Assembly: GCA_900315075.1 (NCBI GenBank)
Contig: OMXV01000035.1
Location: 1-41,187, forward strand
Length of the DNA: 41,187 nt
DNA from: an uncultured Prevotellaceae bacterium
GTDB taxonomy: Bacteria; Bacteroidota; Bacteroidia; Bacteroidales; Bacteroidaceae
Direction of reading: 5' to 3'
Shown here: piece after piece, positions 29,801 through 36,057 of the stretch
How the letters are laid out: each line of letters opens with the position of its first letter
Numbering within the stretch: the first letter of the stretch is position 1
Made by a program: the position numbers and the translations under genes
The notes under the pieces: model-generated
The model's database searches: none
Seen by the model: the letters and a program-made list of their open reading frames with translations, nothing else
Told to the model about the DNA's origin: nothing

Positions 29801-29931
29801 ACGCTTCGGCTACCAATGTCTTCACCGTCACCAAGTACAAGGGTATCGACCCAGAGGTCTATGGAGGTATTGACAATAATATGTACCCACGTCCTTTCAC
29901 CTTGCAGGTGGGTGTGAACCTCAACTTCTAA
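26875..29931 (+). CDS. susC: SusC-like TonB-dependent outer-membrane starch oligosaccharide transporter
   Basis: This outer-membrane pore imports oligosaccharides with energy from TonB/ExbBD. It has 1018 aa (B. theta SusC about 1000). The signal peptide ends near AFA/Q (residue 29). A CarboxypepD_reg-like domain (VNGHVKDATGEDIIGATVRI, 33-110) precedes the TonB-box-like EVVVIGYGVAKKNDLTGSV near 108-126, the plug (GKIAGVNVTNGGG; DPLIVIDG; LKDASATAIYGSRGSNGVI), and the barrel, ending in LQVGVNLNF with the terminal Phe usual for outer-membrane barrels. It is the first gene of the plus arm, with its own -7 element and operator. The second ATG codon directly follows the first, so the start is uncertain by one residue. 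Confidence 0.96.
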   Translation: MMKQVKIKLPLRIMAIVFGLFLTATAFAQTFTVNGHVKDATGEDIIGATVRIAGQTGGVVTDFDGNFEIEAKSGDVLQVSYIGYETAEVAAAPHVEVLLQDDTHSLNEVVVIGYGVAKKNDLTGSVTALKPDEKNHGMITNAQDMIQGKIAGVNVTNGGGTPGGGATIRIRGGSSLNASDDPLIVIDGLAMDNVGVKGAANPLTMVNPNDIESFTVLKDASATAIYGSRGSNGVIIITTKKGRAGMAPKVSYNGNVSYSVKRNKLEVLDAAEYTRFIKNYYGADSEAASLLGNADTDWQEELFHGAVSHDHNVTLQGGLANMPYRISAGYTDQNGILKTSNFQRVTTSVTLNPSFFQDHLKFNINGKFMYAHNRYANEAAIGDATRMDPTHPVTSTDDQYRNYHGYWQWTDAGTSLKDENYPTLWNRNTAANPVSRLYEKNDRANSYDYMGNVEVDYQIHGFEDLRLHMNASGDWANGKQDTDYANWGPSNFYYGNSGFSKEHKYNLTYTAYAQYYKDFLETQHFDIMGGYEWSHSKHWGNSYYAGLYPKTTNQVITHDDGTTEPAAGKPYNPSTGIWKTENYLVSFFGRANYIAWDQLMLTATVRRDGSSRFKEHWATFPSFAFGWKINELPFLKNISGIDELKLRLGWGKTGQQEGIGDYNYFATYNVNNTNIDGRYPIVGVNDQGLLYRPDAYNPDLKWETTTTKNIGLDFSFFRNRVTGSVDVYHRKTTDLINWASVSAGSNFRNQVVSNIGSLENKGVEASLTVRPVASENFQWEVTANFTYNKNEITELTGESSLILTGGISAGTGNYVQANTVGYPKRSFYVYQQVYNDNGLPLEGVYVDRNADGIINDSDRYLYKSPDAPYTAGLSSRFQFWNWDFGFGLRASFDNYVYWDKEAGYSNVSKRYDSSFGYLQNVIPGAVERNWSTYDHQLSDYFVHNASFLKCDNITLGYSFDNLFKGGAYNGITGRIYASATNVFTVTKYKGIDPEVYGGIDNNMYPRPFTLQVGVNLNF

Positions 29932-29977
29932 TGGTGACCAAGGTTTAGAAATGATAACATTATTAAAGATTACAACT

Positions 29978-31579
29978 ATGAACTTAAGATATATCAAAAA
30001 TCTGATTCCAGCAGCAGCCTTGGTTGTTGCAGGCCTGAGTTCTTGTACTGGCGACCTGGATGTCACACCTATCGACCCCAGTAAGACAATGGTGCCCGAT
30101 GAGGCTGCGCTCTATACCAAATGCTACGCCAACTTGGCACTGCAGGGACAAGGTGGACAAGGAGGCGACTGCGATATCGACGGACTTGATGGTGGTACTG
30201 CAGGTTTTGTACGCCAGTTGTTCAACTCCAACGAATTAACCACCGATGAGGCAATCTGCGCATGGGGCGACCCTGGTATTCCAGCGCTCAATTACAACCA
30301 GTATGATGCCTCGCACCCCATGCTCAAAGGCTTCTACTATCGTCTTTACACCGGCATTGCCTATTGCAACCACTATCTTGAGGTGTGTGCTGGCATGGAT
30401 GCCACACGTGAGGCTGAGGTACGTTTCCTCCGCGCTATGTACTACTATCATCTGATGGATGCTTTTGGCAACGTGCCTTTCGCTACTAAGTTGATGTCCA
30501 CTCCACCAGAGCAAATCAGCCGTGCTGAACTCTTCAAGTGGATTGAGAGCGAATTACTTGAAGTGAAAGACCAGATGCTGGCTCCCGCAGCACGTAAGGA
30601 CACCGACCAGGGGTATGGACGTGCCGACCAGGATGCTGCCAATCTGCTGTTGGCAAGACTTTACCTCAATGCCGAAGTTTATACTGGCTCCGCTCGCTGG
30701 GCAGATGCTAAGGAATATGCCGAGAAAGTCATCAACGGACCTCACAAACTTTGGACACAAGGTATGAATGGTTGGAGTGCCTACCAAATGCTCTTCATGG
30801 GTGACAATGGTAGCAATGGTGCTTCACAAGAGGCTATCCTGCCACTCTTGCAAGATGGAACAAAAACCACGGCCTGGTGTACATCGCTTTTCCTTATGGC
30901 TTCCACATGGAATCTCGATATGGACATAGAGGCTAACTTTGGTACCAGTGAGGCATGGGCAGGAAACCGTGCTCGCAGCCAGTTTGTGGCTAAGTTCTTC
31001 CCCAACAACGATGCACCACAGGTGGGCATTCGTGACATGGCTGTCGCAGCTGGCGACGACCGTGCTCTCTTCTTCGGAATCGGCCATGAACTGATGGTAA
31101 ATATACCTACAGAATTTACTTCTGGATATGCTGTAGGTAAGTTCCGCAACACATACGCCTCTGGTGGTAGTTCCCACAACTCGCAGTTTATCGACACCGA
31201 CTTCTTCCTCATGCGTTCCGCTGAGGCTTACCTCATCGCAGCAGAGGCAGATGCCCGTCTCAATGGAGGTACCACTTCAAATGCTGGTACTGCATATATC
31301 AATGCACTTCGTGAGCGTGCACACACCACATCGGCCAATAGCTATACTGTAGACCAGATTCTCGACGAGCGTTCACGTGAACTTTACTTCGAGGGATTCC
31401 GCCGCACCGACCTTATCCGCTACGGATACTATGGTGGTGCCAACAGCGGCAAGTATCTCTGGGAGTGGAAAGCCGGCGCACAAAATGGTGCGGCATTCTC
31501 TGCCGACCTCAACCTCTTTGCTCTACCTGATGAGGATGTCAACGCCAACCCCAACCTCAAGCAGAATCCTGGATATTAA
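29978..31579 (+). CDS. susD: SusD-like starch-binding surface lipoprotein
   Basis: This is the lid and glycan-binding partner of SusC on the cell surface. The frame is open from 29951, but the ATG at 29978 (MNLRYIKNLIPAAALVV) gives a normal lipoprotein signal with lipobox LSSC (Cys23) and 533 aa (B. theta SusD 551). The SusD/RagB helical TPR-type core is seen in YYRLYTGIAYCNHYLEV, VRFLRAMYYYHLMDAFGNVPF and the C-terminal ILDERSRELYFEGFRRTDLIRYG. The acid residues after the lipobox Cys (CTGDLD) fit a surface-export signal. It follows susC after 46 bases. Confidence 0.95.
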   Translation: MNLRYIKNLIPAAALVVAGLSSCTGDLDVTPIDPSKTMVPDEAALYTKCYANLALQGQGGQGGDCDIDGLDGGTAGFVRQLFNSNELTTDEAICAWGDPGIPALNYNQYDASHPMLKGFYYRLYTGIAYCNHYLEVCAGMDATREAEVRFLRAMYYYHLMDAFGNVPFATKLMSTPPEQISRAELFKWIESELLEVKDQMLAPAARKDTDQGYGRADQDAANLLLARLYLNAEVYTGSARWADAKEYAEKVINGPHKLWTQGMNGWSAYQMLFMGDNGSNGASQEAILPLLQDGTKTTAWCTSLFLMASTWNLDMDIEANFGTSEAWAGNRARSQFVAKFFPNNDAPQVGIRDMAVAAGDDRALFFGIGHELMVNIPTEFTSGYAVGKFRNTYASGGSSHNSQFIDTDFFLMRSAEAYLIAAEADARLNGGTTSNAGTAYINALRERAHTTSANSYTVDQILDERSRELYFEGFRRTDLIRYGYYGGANSGKYLWEWKAGAQNGAAFSADLNLFALPDEDVNANPNLKQNPGY

Positions 31580-31622
31580 TGTGCTTCGTCTGTAAGAATT
31601 ATAGCATTTAGAATATAGAAAT

Positions 31623-32828
31623 ATGAAAAAGATATATCAATTGACAATGCTGCTGCTTGCCGGCGCATTTGCATTGACAGCATGCGAGGACGACAATGAG
31701 TCGAACCCTACATTGGTACAGCCCACACAGTTTGTACTAAATACCCCTGCTGTCAACGGTAACGTGGATCTGCAAAGATCGCAGACTGTGGCACTCACAT
31801 GGTCACAGCCAAGACCATACAATGATTTCGATGCACCTGTGGTGCCCACTTACAAAGTGCAAATTTCACCTACTGGCTCGTTCAACAAAGAGTATGATGC
31901 CAACCTCGAGGACAACACGGGGGCCGACTTCTTCACACTCGACGAAACCTACAACAACGGTCAGAATGTGGAAATTAATACCGAGACTATCGACCGCAAA
32001 CTCGTGCAACTTTTCCTCTGGGAAGATGCCTCCAAGGTGCCTGCAATCCTCGATCTTGCTATTCGTGTGAAGGCTTCTATCCAGGACGCAGGATTCCATG
32101 AGTATAAGACTATCTACTCGAATGTGGTCAACATGAAGGCTGTGCCATACTACATCGAGCTGAAACCTGCTGAGCCAATCATATGGTACATGGTGGGTAA
32201 CTGTATCGGTACAGATTCCTGGAGCAATGGAACGGTAGGCAACGGACTCGTGCCAATGTTCCTCGTGCCCAACGAGCAGTATGATGCTACAACAGGTGGC
32301 GGTCTCACCTCGTTTACAGGTTACTTCCCCGAGGATGGACAGTTCAAGTTTGTGCTTGTGCCAGGCAACTGGGATTCACAGCTCAACTACACCAATGTGA
32401 AGAACCCAGGTAGTTTCCTTATCGACGCCGACGGAGACAACCACAATATCGGTATTGCAGAGGCTGGTTACTACACCATCCAGGTGGATACAAGGACCAA
32501 TGACATCACCATCAACAGATACGAGGATCCAGTGAAGGTCTATTCACAACTTTGCGTAGCTGGCACATTCAATGAGTGGGGCGACACAGACATGACACCG
32601 GTGTTCACACTCGATGGAGCCGAAAACCACATCTGGAAGTGTGAGGTGAACGGCGGCGACAAACTCAAAGTGAAGATTCCAGGCAGTTGGGAGACCAACT
32701 GGGGATATAAGAGCGGACTCGCAGGAGAAGGTGACGGCGATGGCAACCTCGTCGTGCCAGAGGGCAAGTATCTCTTCCTCTTCAATGATATCACTGGCGA
32801 CTACATGCTTATCGATCTATCGAAATAA
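31623..32828 (+). CDS. susE: SusE-like outer-membrane starch-binding lipoprotein
   Basis: This surface lipoprotein holds starch near the SusCD complex. The signal peptide ends at lipobox LTAC (Cys21), followed by EDDNES, an acidic stretch like the lipoprotein export signal of surface lipoproteins. An N-terminal SusE-type beta domain (about 30-180) is followed by two starch-binding modules (about 185-300, with IIWYMVGNCIGTDSWSNG; and 301-401, with CVAGTFNEWGDTDMTPVF and KIPGSWETNWGYK). The length of 401 aa is close to B. theta SusE (387). It starts 43 bases after susD. Sequence divergence among SusE/F proteins is high, so the name follows position and domain order. Confidence 0.88.
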   Translation: MKKIYQLTMLLLAGAFALTACEDDNESNPTLVQPTQFVLNTPAVNGNVDLQRSQTVALTWSQPRPYNDFDAPVVPTYKVQISPTGSFNKEYDANLEDNTGADFFTLDETYNNGQNVEINTETIDRKLVQLFLWEDASKVPAILDLAIRVKASIQDAGFHEYKTIYSNVVNMKAVPYYIELKPAEPIIWYMVGNCIGTDSWSNGTVGNGLVPMFLVPNEQYDATTGGGLTSFTGYFPEDGQFKFVLVPGNWDSQLNYTNVKNPGSFLIDADGDNHNIGIAEAGYYTIQVDTRTNDITINRYEDPVKVYSQLCVAGTFNEWGDTDMTPVFTLDGAENHIWKCEVNGGDKLKVKIPGSWETNWGYKSGLAGEGDGDGNLVVPEGKYLFLFNDITGDYMLIDLSK

Positions 32829-32848
32829 TCATTTTTAAGACTACAATT

Positions 32849-34651
32849 ATGACAAAGAAAATATTATTGGGAATGGCGCTTGTAGCATCGTTGGTGGCAT
32901 GCACCGACGACTACAAAGACTGGGCTGACCCACAGGTGGTAGCACAGCCCGAAACAGTTTCCTTCGGAGACGGAAGCATCACAACAGTGGGCGTCATCGA
33001 TTTCAACCAAATCACAGACGAGCGCGTCAAGGTATGCACCATCAACCCACCTTCGGCTAGCGACCCAGCATATGCTCCATCGTACTCCATCACCATTGGT
33101 GATCAGGTATTCGATATTAATGCTGATGGCACCATGCTCTCATCCGACCTGCAGGACTATGTGACAAATTTATATGGCAAACGCCCTGTGGAGCGTGTTG
33201 TGGATGCCACCGTCAGTATGTGGCTTGGCAATGGCGTTACGACAGTGAAGACCGCCACATCCGATGTCTTCCACATTACAGTGATTCCAAAGGCTCCGCA
33301 TATCTCACAGAACTACTACCTCGTTGGTGGTCCTAACGACTGGAAAGAGTCGGCTGTCAACAAGATGCTGAAGTTCAACCACAGCGACCTGGATGTATAT
33401 GAAGACCCAGTATTCACCGTTATTATGAACGTGAACCCAGAGTCTGACACTTGGTTCGCATTCGGTGACGATGAGGCCTGCGAGGCTATTGCCAACGACG
33501 ACTGGTCGAAACTCTTTGGTACAAAGGGCGAGAGCGAGGACCTCAGCGGTTCGTTCGACTATCGTTACAACCTCGGTGGTGACCACTCGTTCCATGTGGG
33601 AGCTGGATATAGACTCATCAAGGTGACACTCAACATGATGGACTACACCTATAAGATTGAACCACTCAACATCGCCGATAATTACTACCTCATCGGTGGA
33701 CCTGGTGAGTGGAACAATTCTAAGGACCAGAAGTTCTCACACAGCGACAAGAGCGTCTTTGAAGACCCAGTCTTTACCTACACCTTCGCCAGCACAGGAG
33801 GCGAGATGTGGTTCGCATTCGGCGATGAGGATGCTATCGATGCAGTGGGTAATGGTGACTGGAACCAACTCTTTGGCACCACAGGTGACAGCAAAGACCT
33901 CAGTGGCTCATTCGACCGTCGCTACAACCTCGGCGGCGAACACTCGTTCTGCGTCGACGGCTCGGCAGCGTTCTACCGCTTCTCTGTCAACATGATGACC
34001 ATGACCTATGAGATTACTCCGCTCAACTTCGAGGAGTTCATTTACGTGCCTGGAAATGCCCAGAAGTACAACACCTCCGCACCCGGTATGCCGGAATGGG
34101 GATGGACTCCGGAATTGGCACCGGCATTGCGCTCCGCCAACTTCGACGGTATCTATGTGGGCTATGCTTACATGGACGGCGAGTTCAAGTTCACCAAAGA
34201 GCGTAACTGGAATGCTGAATACAACTACGACAGCTTCTCAAGCTACGGCTCCATGTTCACAGGACAATCTGGCACAGGTGGCAACATCAACTGCACCGAA
34301 CCAGGATACTACAGGCTCGTTGCCGATGTGGCCAACGGTTCGTTGAATGCCACGAAGGTCACCTGGGGACTCGTAGGACCTGCTACTCCTGCCGGATGGG
34401 ATGCTGGTTCGTACGTCGTTATGAATTATAATATGGCTGATGACTGCTGGGAAATTACCACAGCACTCAATGCCGACGAGTTCAAGTTCACTACCAATGG
34501 AACATGGGACATCAATATGGGAGGCGACATCAACGACCTTCAAGAGAATGGCCCCAACCTGCGCATCAGCGAGGCTGGCACATACACTATCAAGTTGTAT
34601 CCCAGCCGTGCCCAGAGCGACAAGATGTATGCCACTATTGTGAAACAGTAA
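32849..34651 (+). CDS. susF: SusF-like starch-binding lipoprotein with four binding modules
   Basis: This surface lipoprotein has lipobox LVAC (Cys18) followed by TDDYKDW, again acidic. Its 600 aa make it longer than B. theta SusF (485). After an N-terminal beta domain (to ~150) two clearly homologous modules follow in tandem, starting NYYLVGGPNDWKES (~155) and NYYLIGGPGEWNNS (~277), with matching WFAFGDDEA/WFAFGDEDA and YRYNLGGDHSF/RRYNLGGEHSF; then a third (IYVPGNAQKYN, ~394) and a fourth (WGLVGPATPAGWD, ~505). So one module looks added by duplication. It follows susE after 20 bases in the same operon. Confidence 0.88.
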   Translation: MTKKILLGMALVASLVACTDDYKDWADPQVVAQPETVSFGDGSITTVGVIDFNQITDERVKVCTINPPSASDPAYAPSYSITIGDQVFDINADGTMLSSDLQDYVTNLYGKRPVERVVDATVSMWLGNGVTTVKTATSDVFHITVIPKAPHISQNYYLVGGPNDWKESAVNKMLKFNHSDLDVYEDPVFTVIMNVNPESDTWFAFGDDEACEAIANDDWSKLFGTKGESEDLSGSFDYRYNLGGDHSFHVGAGYRLIKVTLNMMDYTYKIEPLNIADNYYLIGGPGEWNNSKDQKFSHSDKSVFEDPVFTYTFASTGGEMWFAFGDEDAIDAVGNGDWNQLFGTTGDSKDLSGSFDRRYNLGGEHSFCVDGSAAFYRFSVNMMTMTYEITPLNFEEFIYVPGNAQKYNTSAPGMPEWGWTPELAPALRSANFDGIYVGYAYMDGEFKFTKERNWNAEYNYDSFSSYGSMFTGQSGTGGNINCTEPGYYRLVADVANGSLNATKVTWGLVGPATPAGWDAGSYVVMNYNMADDCWEITTALNADEFKFTTNGTWDINMGGDINDLQENGPNLRISEAGTYTIKLYPSRAQSDKMYATIVKQ

Positions 34652-34672
34652 TAACTAAAACATTTGGCGAAT

Positions 34673-35800
34673 ATGAAAAAGTTTTTTAACATAGCAGCAG
34701 TTGTGGCACTCCTTTTCGGAGTGTCCACAGCCGCATGCGCACAGGATAATGAGGCCGACGAGTACTACCCACACAATTTCATCTCGCTGCAGGGAGGTGC
34801 TCAGGCAACCCTCACTCACTACGACTTCATGGACCTCGTCACACCGCAGTTCGCTGTCTCATTCGGGCGCTATTTTAACCCCAAGGTGGGTGCCCGTCTG
34901 CACTTCCAGGGGTATGACGTCAAGGGTGGATTCCAGCAGGAAAGATTCCCAGGACTGGCTGCCGACGCTGACTACACTTTCAAGGCCATCACTGGTGACA
35001 TCGACTTATTGATGAATATGTCGAACATCATCAACCCCAACCGTGCCTCACAACGTTTCAATTGGATTCTTCTGGCTGGTTTCGGTGTGAATTATGGATG
35101 GGATTTCGATGAGTACAAAGGTATTGTGGCCGACATGACACGCGGTAACAATTTCTATGTTGGACCCGATCTGTGTGGTACGAAGCACAGTTCATATAAT
35201 GGACGTTTTGGTACACAGTTTGAGTATAACTTCAGCCGCAACTTTGGTGTTAACCTCGAATTGGATGCTAACTATAAGAACGATTGTTTTAACCTGAAAG
35301 CCAATTATGATCCCGACTGGCAGATAGCTGCACTGCTCGGTGTGTCAATCAAGTTTGGCATGAAGAAGAAGGCTGCTCCTGTGGTGCTGCCACCGCCACC
35401 ACCAGTGGTGGAAGAACCGAAACCAGAGCCTGTGGTTGAGCCTAAACCAGAGCCTAAACCAGAGCCCAAACCCGTTGTCAAGGAAGAGCCACTGAAGGAG
35501 ACATTCTTCTATCTTATCCGTGAGTCGGATCCTGATCCAGAGACCACTCTCAACAAGATTGTGGCATGGTGTAACAAGTATCCCAACAAGAGTATCTCTG
35601 TTAAGGGATATGCTGACCGTGGCACAGGTAATCCCACTATCAATGTGGGGTATGCCAAGGCACGTGCAGAAAAAGTGGCTAAGGCTCTGCAGGATAAGGG
35701 CATCCCAGCAAGTCGCATGACTGTGGAATCGTTCGGCGATACCGTACAGCCCTTCGCTGAGAACGACCGCAATCGCTGCGTCATCGTCGTGGGTGAATAA
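34673..35800 (+). CDS. OmpA-family outer-membrane/peptidoglycan-binding protein in the sus operon
   Basis: The ATG at 34673 gives MKKFFNIAAVVALLFGVSTAACAQ, a clean signal peptide, and 375 aa; the open frame extends 9 bases further back only with a TTG. Residues ~25-230 look like an 8-strand barrel (alternating residues, NFISLQGGAQATLTHYDFM at the start). A Pro-rich hinge (PPPPPVVEEPKPEPVVEPKP and more PKPE units, about 237-270) leads to an OmpA C-terminal domain with Asp and Arg of the diaminopimelate-binding pair visible in GYADRGTG and VGYAKARAEKVA. It starts 21 bases after susF and precedes the operon's terminator, so it is co-transcribed with susCDEF. That is unusual for Sus operons and suggests anchoring the outer-membrane complex to the wall. 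Confidence 0.88.
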   Translation: MKKFFNIAAVVALLFGVSTAACAQDNEADEYYPHNFISLQGGAQATLTHYDFMDLVTPQFAVSFGRYFNPKVGARLHFQGYDVKGGFQQERFPGLAADADYTFKAITGDIDLLMNMSNIINPNRASQRFNWILLAGFGVNYGWDFDEYKGIVADMTRGNNFYVGPDLCGTKHSSYNGRFGTQFEYNFSRNFGVNLELDANYKNDCFNLKANYDPDWQIAALLGVSIKFGMKKKAAPVVLPPPPPVVEEPKPEPVVEPKPEPKPEPKPVVKEEPLKETFFYLIRESDPDPETTLNKIVAWCNKYPNKSISVKGYADRGTGNPTINVGYAKARAEKVAKALQDKGIPASRMTVESFGDTVQPFAENDRNRCVIVVGE

Positions 35801-35849
35801 TCTCTCGATTTCATTAAAAATTGAGTTTTAAAGATTGAAAATTATGACC

Positions 35850-35888
35850 AACTCAAGGGTGCTCAATAGGGCACCCTTGAGTTTTTTA
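35850..35888 (+). terminator. strong terminator ending the susCDEF-ompA operon
   Basis: ACTCAAGGGTGC (35851-35862) and GCACCCTTGAGT (35871-35882) form a perfect 12-base stem with an 8-base loop, followed directly by a T6 run. It separates the sus operon from the alpha-amylase gene, which therefore needs its own promoter. Confidence 0.93.
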
Positions 35889-35954
35889 CTATCTTGGCTT
35901 TGTCAGTAGGTCGGACTGTAGGCACAGAAACACTTCTTGGTGATTCCTCAAGCA

Positions 35955-35968
35955 TGCAATCGTTTGCA
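35955..35968 (+). promoter_or_regulatory. operator-like palindrome upstream of the alpha-amylase gene
   Basis: TGCAATCGTTTGCA is the exact reverse complement of the susC site. It begins 70 bases before the amylase -7 element at 36025; the susC site begins 68 bases before its own. A TACCTTTG at 35973-35980 directly behind it is a second possible -7 element. Confidence 0.75.
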
Positions 35969-36024
35969 TTTGTACCTTTGTGAAAAATCTTACCTCTATA
36001 CATAAAGAGTTGGAAAATCTTTTA

Positions 36025-36032
36025 TATATTTG
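36025..36032 (+). promoter_or_regulatory. -7 element of the alpha-amylase promoter
   Basis: TATATTTG followed by CA matches the consensus 25 bases before the ATG at 36058. As for susC, no TTTG lies 20 bases upstream, which fits regulation by the factor bound at 35955. Confidence 0.55.
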
Positions 36033-36057
36033 CATTCAGATTTAATACCCCAGACCT

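Noticed and set aside
29951-29977. Earlier start for SusD
   Set aside because: The extra residues would precede a complete lipoprotein signal peptide that begins at the ATG at 29978.
35973-35980. TACCTTTG as the main -7 element of the alpha-amylase gene
   Set aside because: It has a good sequence but lies only 4 bases behind the palindrome and gives a long leader; the site at 36025 has the same spacing to the palindrome as in susC. It is kept as an alternative.
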